A stretch of DNA of 64,000 bases from Thiosocius sp963719025 (GTDB lineage: Bacteria > Pseudomonadota > Gammaproteobacteria > Chromatiales > Chromatiaceae), in contig CAVRBK010000098.1 of assembly GCA_963719025.1 (NCBI GenBank), positions 1 through 64,000 of the forward strand, given 5' to 3'. Numbering within the stretch: the first letter of the stretch is position 1; each line of letters opens with the position of its first letter. The notes below the pieces were generated by a model. That model was not told the origin of the DNA and ran no database searches. It saw only the letters and a list, made by a program, of their open reading frames with translations. Positions 10,847-20,526 of the stretch are shown here, one piece after another. The position numbers and the translations under genes were made by a program.

Positions 10847-11441
10847 ATGTCAGAACGCATCGTGCTTGCCAGCGGCAACAAGGGCAAGGTCAGGGAATTC
10901 GGCGAACTGCTCGTCGGCGCACGACATCAGCGTCGTGCCGCAATCCGATTTCGGCGTACCGGACGCGGACGAGACCGGCCTGACCTTCGTCGAGAACGCC
11001 ATCCTCAAGGCACGCAATGCGGCGGCCCACACCGGCCTGGCGGCCATCGCCGACGACTCCGGCCTGGAGGTCGACCACCTGAACGGCGCCCCCGGCATCT
11101 ATTCGGCACGCTACGCCGGCGGCGGCGGCAGTGCGGCCAACAACGCCAAGCTGCTGGAGGCACTGAGCGGCGTGGACGAGGCACGGCGCAGCGCCCGCTT
11201 CCAGTGCGTACTGGTCTATCTGCGGCATGCCGACGATCCGACACCGATCATCTGCCAGGGCACCTGGGAGGGTCGGATCCTGCCCACGCTGCAGGGCGAT
11301 GACGGGTTCGGCTACGACCCGCTGTTTTACGTGCCGGATGAAGGCTGCAGCGCGGCCGAACTGCCGGCGGAGCGCAAGAACACGCTGAGCCACCGCGGGC
11401 AGGCCCTGCAATGTCTGCTGGCCGCACTCGCCGCGCGCTGA
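10847..11441 (+). CDS. rdgB: RdgB/HAM1 non-canonical purine NTP pyrophosphatase
   Basis: Hydrolyses dITP, dXTP and related damaged nucleotides to monophosphates. MSERIVLASGNKGKVREFGE starts at 10847, followed after one extra base near 10920 by the frame that runs without break to 11441. That frame contains DETGLTFVENAILKARNAAA, the core ADDSGLEVDHLNGAPGIYSA, GDDGFGYDPLFYVPDEGCSA and the C-terminal KNTLSHRGQALQCLLAAL. It has 198 codons, typical for the family. AGGAG precedes the ATG by eight bases (AGGAGAAACCCCATG). Confidence 0.92.
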
Positions 11442-11515
11442 GTGGCCCGGATGACCGGTTCGATTGATCGATGCAACCAGCGGCGCGATACCGCGCCACC
11501 CGGTTGGTCAGGCGG

Positions 11516-11890
11516 TTACCAGCGCCACAGCATCCACTGGTTGATGTTGTTGCGCACCGGCTCGCCGGGGCGATAGTCGAGATCGCCGTCGCCGTTGGTG
11601 TCGACGAAATGATACGGCGGGCCAAAGCGCGGCTGCACCCGCACCAGGAACAGCTGGCCGTTGCGCCGGTACTCGTAGATCACTTCCTTCCCGGTGCGGC
11701 GGATGGTCACCTCGGGTTCCAGCGCCTCACCGGACTGCAACTGCGGGGGTGGCGGTGGCGCACTGATCGGTGTCGGTCCGTCTGCCGCCAGGGCGCTGCC
11801 GGCGGCCAGCAACAGCATAGCGGCAACGACCCGTTTTTTGATTGCGCCCGTCTTTCTCAACACCGTCAACACTCCTTTAAACCAGTTCAA
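11516..11890 (-). CDS. DUF2782 family secreted protein
   Basis: 124 residues, intact. An N-terminal hydrophobic segment, VVAAMLLLAAGSALA, ending before ADGPTP looks like a cleavable signal peptide. A proline run (SAPPPPPQL) follows, then the family signature EVTIRRTGKEVIYEYRRNGQ and LFLVRVQPRFGPPYHFVDTN. The aspartate-rich turn DTNGDGDLDYRPGEP resembles a calcium-binding loop. DUF2782 proteins are small periplasmic proteins of gammaproteobacteria with no known activity. It lies convergent with rdgB and about 60 bases downstream of the LOG-family gene. Confidence 0.8.
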   Translation of the reverse strand: MNWFKGVLTVLRKTGAIKKRVVAAMLLLAAGSALAADGPTPISAPPPPPQLQSGEALEPEVTIRRTGKEVIYEYRRNGQLFLVRVQPRFGPPYHFVDTNGDGDLDYRPGEPVRNNINQWMLWRW

Positions 11891-11953
11891 ATGACCACAC
11901 GTTCCAATGACCGCGCGCCCGGCACATTCTGACAGACGCGCCCACTGCCGCGC

Positions 11954-12674
11954 CTACAATTCGAGCAGGATCTCCTGCTCGGCCTCGGATGGCTCCAGGC
12001 TGCGGGTCTCGTAGTGACGGAAGATCGCCCTGACGATATCCTCCGGCTCGTCGCAGACCTGCATCAGATCCATATCCTCGGCAGTCGATTGCCCCGGCCG
12101 GGATCATAGCGTCACGGCACCACTCGAGCAGCCCCTGCCAAAACGCCGATCCGACCAGAACGATCGGGATCCTGCGTGTCTTGCCGGTCTGCACCAGGGT
12201 CAGGATCTCGGCGAGCTCGTCCAGGGTGCCGAAGCCGCCCGGCAACACGACATACGCCGAGGCATATTTCACGAACATCACCTTGCGCGCAAAAAAGTGC
12301 CTGAAGTGCAGGGAGATATCCTGAAACTCATTAGCGACCTGTTCGTGCGGAAGTTCAATGTTAACCCCGATGCTCGGCGACTTGCCGGCCTGCGCGCCCT
12401 TGTTCGCCGCCTCCATGATGCCGGGGCCACCACCACTGACCACGGAAAAACCCGCGTCCGACAGCAGACGCGCGGTCTGCTCCGCCTTCAGGTACCAGGG
12501 ATCGTCCGGCAAGGTACGCGACGAACCGAAGATACTCACAGAGGGCCGGATCAGGCACAGCTTTTCGAAACCCTCGACAAATTCCGCCATGATCTGAAAG
12601 ATCCGCCATGACTCGCGCTGTAACTGCGCGTCGGCAACACGCCGGTCGACTCTCTGTCCTATCACATCACTCAT
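11954..12674 (-). CDS. LOG-family protein (TIGR00730, lysine-decarboxylase-like)
   Basis: About 240 residues. The nucleotide-binding Rossmann core carries the signatures VVSGGGPGIMEAANKGAQAG and YVVLPGGFGTLDELAEILTL, the PGGxGTxxE motif of LOG/LonelyGuy phosphoribohydrolases. The N-terminal VSIFGSSRTLPDDPWYLKAE is typical of the longer bacterial subgroup. Start ATG at 12674 (MSDVIGQRVDRRVADAQLQR). One indel near 12095 shifts the frame; the repaired tail reads PEDIVRAIFRHYETRSLEPS and ends at the TAG 11956-11954. Some members release free cytokinin-type bases or act as nucleotide 5'-monophosphate nucleosidases; the substrate cannot be told from sequence alone. Confidence 0.85.
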
Positions 12675-12877
12675 GGGCCTTGCCACACTCCACATCCGGT
12701 CACTGTCCCGGCCGGTACTATCGCACAGAAACGCATTCGCCCGGCGCACCCGGAGGGGCCTGCGCGGTCCTTGGCGGCAATGCGGCAACTGTCGCTTGGC
12801 CACGCCGCCGTCGCTCGGTACGATGTCGTCCACGGCGCACAAAAGACCCGCGCCATTCGCACAACGAGACCATCATC

Positions 12878-13774
12878 ATGAAGACAACCGTCATCGGCCT
12901 CGGCGCCATGGGCGCCGGCATGGCCGGCAATCTGTTTCGCGCCGGGCACCTGACACAGGCCTGGAACCGCTCCACCGGGCGGGCCAGCGCCGCCGCTGCA
13001 CAGCACGGCTTCAGCGTTGCCGATTCGCTGGAGTCGGCGGCCGCCCAGTCCGACCTGGTGATCACCTCGGTCTCGGCCGACGGCGACCTGCTCGAAGTGA
13101 TCGATCGGCTCGCCGAGGTCATGACCGCCGGCAGCGTGGTGCTGGACACCTCGACGGTCAGCATCGAGACCGCCCGGCAGGTCGCCGACCGGCTGCAGGC
13201 ACACGGCATCCATTTCCTCGACTCACCGGTTTCCGGCGGCAAGGAAGGCGCCGAGAAGGCGACCATGGTGATGATGGTCGGCGGCGACGACGCCGTGCTG
13301 CGAGCAGGTCATGCCGATCCTCGAGAGCGATCAGCCGCAAGGTCGTGCACATGGGGCCGGTCGGCAGCGGCCAGGCCACCAAGGCCGTCAACCAGATCAT
13401 GTGCGCCGGCATCAACCAGGCGGTCACCGAGGCGCTGGCGTTCGGCCAGCACCAGGGCCTCGACATGGACAAGGTGGTCGACGTGGTCAGCAGCGGCGCC
13501 GCCGGCAACTGGTTTGTCGAGCACCGCGGTCGCAGCATGTGCGCCGGCAGCTTCGATCCGGGCTTCCGCGCTGGCCCTGCATCACAAGGACCTGAAGATC
13601 TGCCAGGCCATGCTGGCGGCCGACCACGTGCAGCTACCGATGGTCGAGATGACCCTGGTGCACTACGAGCGCCTGATGGCCGACGGTCACGGCGACGAGG
13701 ACATCTCGGCGCTGTACCGCCTCAAGCGCCCGCTGTTCGCCGAGGACAGCCTGATCGCGCCGCCGGCATCATGA
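12878..13774 (+). CDS. NAD(P)-dependent beta-hydroxyacid dehydrogenase, frame broken
   Basis: Family of 3-hydroxyisobutyrate and tartronate-semialdehyde reductases. MKTTVIGLGAMGAGMAGNLF holds the GxGxxG NAD(P) loop; VVLDTSTVSIETARQVADRL and FLDSPVSGGKEGAEKATMVM carry the substrate-binding SGG motif. The catalytic lysine segment GSGQATKAVNQIMCAGINQA is in a second frame. The end reads YRLKRPLFAEDSL with TGA at 13772-13774. The length is about 298 residues, normal. Three indels near 13303, 13324 and 13571 split it. The stop overlaps the rep ATG. The physiological substrate is undetermined. Confidence 0.85.
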   Translation: MKTTVIGLGAMGAGMAGNLFRAGHLTQAWNRSTGRASAAAAQHGFSVADSLESAAAQSDLVITSVSADGDLLEVIDRLAEVMTAGSVVLDTSTVSIETARQVADRLQAHGIHFLDSPVSGGKEGAEKATMVMMVGGDDAVLRAGHADPRERSAARSCTWGRSAAARPPRPSTRSCAPASTRRSPRRWRSASTRASTWTRWSTWSAAAPPATGLSSTAVAACAPAASIRASALALHHKDLKICQAMLAADHVQLPMVEMTLVHYERLMADGHGDEDISALYRLKRPLFAEDSLIAPPAS

Positions 13775-15788
13775 ACGACCTCAATCCGCAGACAAGGCGA
13801 GGCGGTCCGCTACCTCGACGGGCCGCTGTTGGTGCTGGCCGGCGCCGGCTCCGGCAAGACCCGGGTGATCACGGCCAAGATCGCCCACCTGATCGACCAC
13901 GCCGGCGTCGCCGGCGCGCCACATCACCGCGGTCACCTTCACCAACAAGGCGGCGCGCGAGATGAAAGGCGCGTGTCGGCAGGCTGCTGGATGGCCGAGC
14001 AGGCGCGCGGCCTGACCGTCTCGACCTTCCACACCCTCGGGCCTGAACATCCTGCGCCGCGAACTCGAGGCCGCCGGGCTGCGCCGCGGCTTCAGCATCT
14101 TCGACGAACAGGATGTCGAACAGCTGCTGCGCGAGCTGTCGAAGAAAAACGAGGCCGACAAGGACACCCTGCAGCGCGCGCGCCGGCAGATCTCGGCATG
14201 GAAGAACGACCTGATCGACCCGGACGCCGCGACCAACCTGGCCGGAAGACGATCATCGACGCCTTCTTCGCCGCGCTGTACGGCGCCTACCAGCGCGCCC
14301 TGCGCGCCTACAATGCGGTCGATTTCGACGACCTGATCCTGCTGCCGGTCATCCTGCTGCGCGACCGATCCCGAGCTGCGCGAGCGCTGGCAGAACCGCA
14401 TCCGCTACCTGCTGGTCGACGAGTACCAGGACACCAACGGCGCACAGTACGAACTGGTGCGCCTGCTGGTCGGCGTGCGCGGCCGCACTGACCGTGGTCG
14501 GCGACGATGATCAGTCGATCTACGCCTGGCGTGGCGCACGACCGGAGAACCTGGCCCGCCTGCGCGAGGACTTCCCGCGTCTCAAGCTGATCAAGCTGGA
14601 ACAGAACTACCGCTCGACCGGGCGCATCCTGCATGCCGCCAACACCCTGATCGCCAACAACGATCACGTGTTCGAGAAAACGCTGTGGAGCGAACTCGGG
14701 CCGGGCGACCTGCTGCGCGTGGTCAACTGCCGCGACGAGGAAGACGAGGCCGAACGCGTGGTCAGCGAGACTCGTGCACACCGCTTCAACAGCGGCGCGC
14801 CCTACAGCAGCTTCGCCATCCTGTATCGCGGCAATCACCAGGCACGACCGTTCGAGAAGGCCCTGCGCACGCAGAACGTGCCGTACTTTCTCAGCGGCGG
14901 CACCTCGTTCTTTTCGCGCAACGAGGTCAAGGACGTGATGGCCTACCTGCGCCTGCTGGCCAATCCGGACGACGACAGCGCCTTCCTGCGCATCATCAAT
15001 ACGCCGCGCCGCGAGATCGGCACCAGCACACTGGAGAAGCTCTCGACCTATGCCGGGCAACGGCAGAAATCGCTGTTTTCCGCGATCGACGAGCTCGGCC
15101 TGGCGGAGGCCCTGCCGGCGCGCGCGGTGTCGAAGCCTGCGCGAGTTCGCCAGCCTGGCTGCAGGGCCTGGCACGCAGCGCCGAGGCCGGCCCGCCGGTC
15201 GACAGCGTGCGCCAGCTGCTGCGCGACATCGATTACCGCGACTGGCTGCGCCAGACCAGCAACAGCGACAAGGTCGCCGAGCGCCGCTGGGAGAACGTCG
15301 AGGAACTGATCGCCTGGCTGGAAAAGCTGCAGGACGACGAGCAAAAGGGCGGTTCGCTGGCGCAGATGGTCAACCACCTGTCGCTGATGGACATCATCGA
15401 GCGGCAGGATGAGGACAACGACGACGACCGGGTCGTACTGATGACCCTGCACGGCGCCAAGGGACTGGAGTTTCCGCACGTCTTCCTGGTCGGCATGGAA
15501 GAGGAACTGCTGCCGCACCGCAGCAGCATCGAGGAAGACAACATCGCCGAGGAACGGCGCCTCGCCTATGTCGGCCTGACCCGCGCGCAGCGCACCCTGG
15601 TGATGACCTGTGCCGAGCGCCGCCGGCGTGGCGGCGAACTGGTGCGCTGCGAGCCCAGCCGCTTCCTGCAGGAACTGCCGGAGGAAGACCTGAGCTGGGA
15701 GGGACGCGGCGCCAAGCTGTCGGCGGAGGAAAAGGCCGAACGCGGCAAGGCCAGTATCGCCGGGCTCAAGGCGCTATTGAACGCCTGA
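13771..15788 (+). CDS. rep: ATP-dependent DNA helicase Rep, frame broken
   Basis: Superfamily 1 3'-5' helicase that helps replication forks pass obstacles. It starts MNDLNPQ and contains motif I VLAGAGSGKTRVITAKIAHL, TAVTFTNKAAREMK, STFHTLGLNILRRE, the pair DFDDLILLPVILL and LLVDEYQDTN (motif II), DDQSIYAWRGARPENLARLR, KLIKLEQNYRSTGRILHAAN, SGGTSFFSRNEVKDVMAYLR, LMTLHGAKGLEFPHVFLVGM and RRLAYVGLTRAQRTL. It is closer to Rep than UvrD in the DNP opening and the C-terminus. The repaired length is about 670 residues, as for Rep. The middle and 3' thirds are nearly uninterrupted; the first 700 bases carry about six indels. Confidence 0.9.
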
Positions 15789-15829
15789 GCCCGGTGAACG
15801 CCTGAGCCCGACGGACCGGTCGCCCGCAA

Positions 15830-16155
15830 TCATTCACCCTGGGTGAGCTGCCGGTTCAACTCGGGGAAACGCTCCGCATAGACGCGTTCCGCTTCACTTC
15901 TGCCTGCCTCGCCGCGCGCGACCAGGTCGACACCGCGTTGGCGTTCGCGTTCGCCGTCGGCGATCCTGTCCTTGCCCCGCTCGATCATCCTTGACCATAT
16001 CGTCGCCGTCTTCGACCAGTTCGGTCCCCCTCGTCCGGCAGCGCCTGTCCATCCGCTCACTGCCGGGCCAGACCATCCACCTCGGCAGGGGCACTCAGCA
16101 TGCGCTCACCCAGTGTCGGTTTGCCCGAACAGCCAGCGGGCAGGAAATTGCTCAC
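15830..16155 (-). CDS. Probable small lipoprotein, frame broken
   Basis: The only support is the protein pattern. A LPAGCSGKPTLGERML segment resembles a lipobox followed by a mature N-terminus. After several indels it continues as a charged helical stretch (TELVEDGDDMVKD, RIADGERERQRGVDLVARGE, AERVYAERFPELNRQLTQGE) with repeated acidic and basic heptads and a TGA at 15832-15830. Small coiled-coil lipoproteins of this style are widespread in proteobacteria but functionally unknown. The start is a guess (GTG at 16155); no good ribosome binding site or complete signal peptide is visible. It is convergent with rep. Confidence 0.4.
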
Positions 16156-16173
16156 ATTCGCGCGCCGCAGGCA

Positions 16174-16199
16174 GAAAAAACCCGGCGCGCGGCCGGGTC
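16174..16199 (-). terminator. Rho-independent terminator after the cytochrome c gene
   Basis: On the minus strand a GC-rich hairpin (ACCCGGC, loop, GCCGGGT) is followed directly by six T. It lies 30 bases past the stop of the di-haem cytochrome c gene and ends that transcript. Confidence 0.8.
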
Positions 16200-16228
16200 C
16201 TTTCGTGCCTGATCCGCTGGCGTTGCGG

Positions 16229-17131
16229 TCAGCGCGACTCCTCGACCATGTAGGCGACGGCGTCGGCAACATCGGCATCGCTGATATCCATGCGGCCACC
16301 TTTTGGCGGCATGGCGCCCTTACCGTTGATCGCAGCGTGCACCAGCGCCTCCATGCCGAGCGCGATACGCGGCGCCCAGAGGCCCTTGTTGCCAAGCAGC
16401 GGCGCACCGGCGGCACCGGTCGCGTGACAGACGAAGCAGGCGCTGCCGTAGACTGATTTTCCCTTGGCCAGATCGGCGGCCGGTGCGGCGGCCGCAGCCA
16501 CCGGAGCGGGCTCAGGTGCGGCTGCCGGCATCACGGCGGCAACCATCGACTTGGCACTGTCGACAGCATTGCCTGCCATCTCTTTCGCCGCCTCGGTTAC
16601 CGCGGCTACCGGGCTGGCCGCGGCCGGTTCGGCTGCCGCTGCGGCGGGTGCGGCGGCATCGACGCCGCTTTCGGCGAGCATGTGCTCGACCGCAGCGCGG
16701 ATCTCACCATCGCTGACCATGGCACCACCCTTCGGTGGCATCCCGCCCTTGCCGGCGATCGCGCTGGCAGTCAGCCCATCCAGACCACCCTGCGCCTCCA
16801 GGCGCTGCGACCAGGCCGCCGCATCGCCAATCTTCGGTGCGCCGAGGACACCCGCCACGTGGCAGGAGTTACACGCCGCCGCAACCACCTCGGAACCGCT
16901 CTTCGGTGCCGCTGCCACGGCGTCGGCGGCAGCGCTGGCCACGTTGACCGAACCTACCGGCTTGATCCGTTCGGCGATGGCGGCGCGCAGACGCGGGTCT
17001 TCGCCGCGTTCTGCCTCGACCACACCGGTAATGCGATTGGCAGCAATGAGAATCAGGACGGTGAAGGCGATGAGCGCCCCCAGAATGGCCAGGAACATGC
17101 GAAGAAAGGCGGAGTCGTTATGTGCAGACAC
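16229..17131 (-). CDS. Di-haem cytochrome c5-type protein, membrane anchored
   Basis: About 300 residues, intact. GTG at 17131 is chosen as start because GAGGAG lies eight or nine bases upstream; an upstream in-frame start at 17170 has no such site. One N-terminal membrane segment (FLAILGALIAFTVLILIAAN) anchors it. Two cytochrome c domains follow, each with a CxxCH haem site (CNSCH, CFVCH) and a distal methionine motif (GKGGMPPKGG and NGKGAMPPKGG). They are joined by a low-complexity Ala/Pro linker of about 80 residues. Cytochrome c5 family members carry electrons in the periplasm to terminal oxidases. A ccm operon for haem attachment lies close by. Confidence 0.9.
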   Translation of the reverse strand: MSAHNDSAFLRMFLAILGALIAFTVLILIAANRITGVVEAERGEDPRLRAAIAERIKPVGSVNVASAAADAVAAAPKSGSEVVAAACNSCHVAGVLGAPKIGDAAAWSQRLEAQGGLDGLTASAIAGKGGMPPKGGAMVSDGEIRAAVEHMLAESGVDAAAPAAAAAEPAAASPVAAVTEAAKEMAGNAVDSAKSMVAAVMPAAAPEPAPVAAAAAPAADLAKGKSVYGSACFVCHATGAAGAPLLGNKGLWAPRIALGMEALVHAAINGKGAMPPKGGRMDISDADVADAVAYMVEESR

Positions 17132-17245
17132 GGGTGTCGCTCCTCGGAAATTCAACGGATTGCCGGGCAACTCCCCGGAAAAATGCGCGCCGATTATAGC
17201 GGCTTGCGCCGTCCGGGGGTAGTTCAGGCGGAAACTGGGGGCAAA

Positions 17246-17998
17246 TCAGGCCAGGAGGTTGACCCGGTACTCGCCGATCTCGAGCAATCGCGGCATATCG
17301 AGGATTTCCACCCGCTGGCGCTCGCAGATCATCACCTTGTCGTTGCGCAGCTTGCGCAAAACGCGATTGGTATGCACCGGCGTCAGACCGGTAAGCTCGC
17401 CGAGCATTTCCTGGGTCAGCGGAAAGGGCATGCTGTGAGTCGCCTCGTCCACCTCGGATCGCTGGCCCAGCCGGTGGTACAGATCGGCCACTGAATGAGC
17501 GATACGCTGCTCCGCCGTTTTGCGCCCGAGTCCGAGCACATTGGACTCGCAGGTTTCCAGGTAGCGGGCCTGGATACTGGTGATTTGCCGCGCGATGTCG
17601 TCATGTTTGTCGATCATCGCGTGCAGATCCGCCTGGCGAAATCCGCAGGCCACGACCTTGGTTATGGCCAGCGCACTGTGGCTGTATTTCGAATCGACGA
17701 GCGGCGCATAGCCGACGAAATCACCCGGCAGGGCCACCCGCAAGCCCTGCCTGCTGCCGTCGGAAAAGGTCCGGTAGAGCAGCAGCCAGCCGTCGAACAG
17801 GGTGTAGGCCATCGCCGCCGGGTACATCTCCTGGTACAGGTGGGCCCGTGCGGACAGCTGGTACTGGGCAGTCCGGCGCGACTCGGCATCCTGCAGGTAA
17901 TCTTCGGCAACCACCTGGAACAGCGCCTTTTCGCGAATCGGGCAACTGTTGCACTTGGTTGGCGTTGGGCGGGCCTCGCCGGTCTTGCTTTTCACCAC
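17246..17998 (-). CDS. Crp/Fnr-family transcriptional regulator
   Basis: 250 residues, intact, starting at tandem GTG codons (17998/17995). N-terminal CNSCPIREKALF resembles the FNR cluster-binding region but shows only two closely spaced cysteines; one further cysteine lies in the effector domain (VVACGF). An effector-binding beta roll (YTLFDGWLLLYRTFSDGSRQ, GLRVALPGDFVGY), a dimer helix and a winged HTH (LTQEMLGELTGLTPVHTNRV, LRKLRNDKVMICERQRVEIL) follow. Typical FNR has CxxCx5C plus one more; here the third N-terminal cysteine is missing, so oxygen sensing by a 4Fe-4S cluster is not assured. It is divergent from ccmA with 229 bases between, a natural place to control haem maturation or respiration genes. 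Confidence 0.88.
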   Translation of the reverse strand: MVKSKTGEARPTPTKCNSCPIREKALFQVVAEDYLQDAESRRTAQYQLSARAHLYQEMYPAAMAYTLFDGWLLLYRTFSDGSRQGLRVALPGDFVGYAPLVDSKYSHSALAITKVVACGFRQADLHAMIDKHDDIARQITSIQARYLETCESNVLGLGRKTAEQRIAHSVADLYHRLGQRSEVDEATHSMPFPLTQEMLGELTGLTPVHTNRVLRKLRNDKVMICERQRVEILDMPRLLEIGEYRVNLLA

Positions 17999-18227
17999 GG
18001 CACCCGGTCTCCTGTTGCTTGGTTAGCCGTCACTGCCGCGCGAGAAATGCGCTGTCGCTGGCAAGCTGATGCACCGTTTTTGCGGTGGTAGGCGAGAATA
18101 GTTGAGATTGCACCGCGCCGACACAAAAGTTTCCATACGACCGCTGCGGTTTGTCGCGCCAACCCGCAGCCGGGTTCGGACTTTGGTGTAAACTTCACGG
18201 CTTTCCGCCGAACCGTCCCAGCCCGCC

Positions 18228-18878
18228 ATGTCCGACGCCAACAGCGATCCCGCGCTGACCATCGACGCCCTGAGCTGCGTGCGGGGCGATCGCGTGCTGT
18301 TCGAAGACCTGAGTTTCGGGGTTTCCGCCGGCGAGCTGCTGCACCTCAAGGGCCCCAACGGCTGCGGCAAGACCACGCTGCTGCGCGCCCTGGCCGGGCT
18401 GTTGTTGCCCGAGTCCGGCGAGATCCGCTGGCAGGGCGGAGATATCCGCCGCCTGCGCGAGGAATACGCCCGCCACCTGCTCTATCTGGGGCATCTCAAC
18501 GGCATCAAGGGCGACCTGACGGCGGCGGAAAACCTGCGTATCGCCGCGACCCTGGACGGTTTCAAGATCAGCGAATCCAGCGCCTGGGAGATCCTCGGCG
18601 AGATCGGCCTGAGAGGCTACGAGGACCTGCCCAGCAAGCATCTCTCGCAGGGCCAGAAGCGCCGCGTCGCGCTGGCCCGGCTGTTCGCCAACGACGCCCG
18701 CGTCTGGATCCTCGACGAGCCCTTCACCGCACTCGATGTCAGTGCGGTGCAGCTGCTGCAGGAGGTGATCCATCGGCACGTGAGCAACGGCGGCATCACG
18801 ATCATCACCACCCACCAGGAAGTTGCGATGATCGGCGAGCAGACACGCACCATCGAGTTGGGGCGGCCGCATGTTTGA
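18228..18878 (+). CDS. ccmA: Cytochrome c maturation ATPase CcmA
   Basis: ATP-binding subunit of the CcmABCD complex that releases holo-CcmE during cytochrome c assembly. 216 residues, intact. Walker A is LKGPNGCGKTTLLRALAGLL, the signature motif LSQGQKRRVALARLFA and Walker B VWILDEPFTALD; the switch histidine lies in IITTHQEV. The ATG is at 18228. The stop overlaps the ccmB ATG by eight bases. It faces away from the FNR-like gene. Confidence 0.95.
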   Translation: MSDANSDPALTIDALSCVRGDRVLFEDLSFGVSAGELLHLKGPNGCGKTTLLRALAGLLLPESGEIRWQGGDIRRLREEYARHLLYLGHLNGIKGDLTAAENLRIAATLDGFKISESSAWEILGEIGLRGYEDLPSKHLSQGQKRRVALARLFANDARVWILDEPFTALDVSAVQLLQEVIHRHVSNGGITIITTHQEVAMIGEQTRTIELGRPHV

Positions 18879-19539
18879 AACCCTGCTGCTGATCATTCGC
18901 CGCGATCTGACGATCGCATTGCGCCGCCGTTCCGACATTTTCACCACCCTGGTGTTCTTTGTCATCGTGGTCAGCCTGTTCCCGCTCGGAATCGGCCCCG
19001 AGCTCGACACACTGCGGCTGATCGCACCGGGTATCGTCTGGGTGGGCGCGCTGCTGGCATCGATGCTGGCCCTGGAACTGATGTTTTCCGCCGACCACCG
19101 CGACGGCACGCTGGAACAGATGCTGCTCTCACCACAGCCGGTATCGCTGCTGGTGGTGGGCAAGGTACTGGCCCACTGGCTGGTCACCGGCGTGCCACTG
19201 GTGCTTATCGCCCCGCTGCTCGGCCTGCAGTACGACCTGTCCTGGCCAGCGCTGCAGACCCTGATCCTGTCGCTGTTGCTGGGCACACCGACCCTCAGCC
19301 TGATCGGCGCAATCGGCGCCGCCCTGACCCTGGGCCTGCGCTCCGGCGGGGTCCTGCTCGCCCTGCTGGTGCTGCCGCTGTACATCCCGGTCCTGATCTT
19401 CGGCGCCGGCGCCGTCGAGGCGACCGTCTCGGGGCTTGGCGGCGACTCGCATCTGCTGATGCTCGCGGCGATCCTGGTCCTCAGCCTGGTGCTTGCGCCG
19501 CTGGCCACCAGCGCGGCCCTGCGGGTAGCCGAAGACTAG
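18871..19539 (+). CDS. ccmB: Cytochrome c maturation membrane subunit CcmB
   Basis: 222 residues with six hydrophobic segments; inner-membrane partner of CcmA. Typical segments: LRRRSDIFTTLVFFVIVVSL, GPELDTLRLIAPGIVWVGAL, FSADHRDGTLEQMLLSPQPV and the closing LVLAPLATSAALRVAED. It is intact and overlaps ccmA. The rest of the ccm cluster starts only after a 234-base gap. Confidence 0.95.
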   Translation: MFETLLLIIRRDLTIALRRRSDIFTTLVFFVIVVSLFPLGIGPELDTLRLIAPGIVWVGALLASMLALELMFSADHRDGTLEQMLLSPQPVSLLVVGKVLAHWLVTGVPLVLIAPLLGLQYDLSWPALQTLILSLLLGTPTLSLIGAIGAALTLGLRSGGVLLALLVLPLYIPVLIFGAGAVEATVSGLGGDSHLLMLAAILVLSLVLAPLATSAALRVAED

Positions 19540-19773
19540 CGAGCGGATTTGCGCAAAACCCCAATCGGCGCGCTTTGCGCCAATCTGGCGAGTCCGGTAG
19601 TCTCTGTCGGCCGCTGGTGCAATACGCCCCCGATTGCGCGCGAATTCCGAACCAGATCAAGGAAATCGCGCAGATTGCGGGCAGAATGAGCGCCCGTGCG
19701 TCTGTCGACGGCGTCTGGGCCAAGCCCGGGGGCCGCGGCGGCCGATCATCCCGTTAACAAGATTCGAGACACG
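19540..19773. other. Non-coding gap inside the ccm cluster
   Basis: 234 bases separate ccmB from ccmC, which are usually contiguous or overlapping. No supported gene or clear terminator is present. The segment contains runs such as TTTGCGCAAAA and GCGCGCTTTGCGCC; a promoter for ccmC onward could lie here but I cannot point to a convincing one. Confidence 0.4.
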
Positions 19774-20525
19774 ATGTCATCCCGATCACTTAATTGGTTC
19801 AAGTTCTCCTCGCCCCCCACCTTTTACCCACTGGCGAACAAGATCGCGTTGGTTTCGACGGTGATCGCCGTGGTACTGATCGCGATCGGCCTGTACATGA
19901 GCTTCTTCGTCGCACCGACCGACTACAAGCAGGGCGAGGGCTACCGGATCATCTTCGTCCATGTGCCCGGCGTCCTGGATGTCGATGTTCATCTACCTGG
20001 TCATGGCCGGCTGGGCCGCGCTCGGCCTGGTGTTCAATACCCGGCTGTCGGCGATGATGGCGCAGGCCCTGGCGCCGACCGGCGCGATGTTCGCCTTCCT
20101 CTCGCTGTGGACCGGTTCGTTCTGGGGCAAACCGATGTGGGGCACCTGGTGGGTGTGGGATGCGCGCATCACCTCGGAACTTATCCTGCTGTTTCTGTAT
20201 CTGGGTTATATGGCGCTGCGCGCGGCGATCGACGACCCGCGCCGCGGCGACCGGGCCAGCGCGATCCTGCTGCTGGTCGGCGTGGTGAACATCCCGATCA
20301 TTTATTACTCGGTGAAGTGGTGGAATACCCTGCACCAGGGCTCGACCATCAGGCTGAACGAGGAGAGCACGATGGACGACACCATGCTGATCGCGATGCT
20401 GATCATGACGCTGGGTTTCTGGGCCTACTCGATCGCCGTGGCCATGGTCCGGGTGCGCACGCATCATTCTCGAGCGCGAACGATCATCGACCTGGGTGCG
20501 CGAGCTGCTCGGCGGGAGAAACTGA
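19774..20525 (+). CDS. ccmC: Haem transporter/handling protein CcmC, two indels
   Basis: About 250 residues with six membrane spans. It presents haem to CcmE in the periplasm. The tryptophan-rich haem motif WGTWWVWDARITSELILLFL is intact, with flanking FNTRLSAMMAQALAPTGAMF and VVNIPIIYYSVKWWNTLHQG. The ATG at 19774 begins MSSRSLNWFKFSSPPTFYPL. One extra G near 19968 and one extra A near 20459 break the frame. Once these are removed the C-terminus reads LERERSSTWVRELLGGRN and stops at 20525, two bases before ccmD. Confidence 0.92.
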
Positions 20526-20526
20526 G

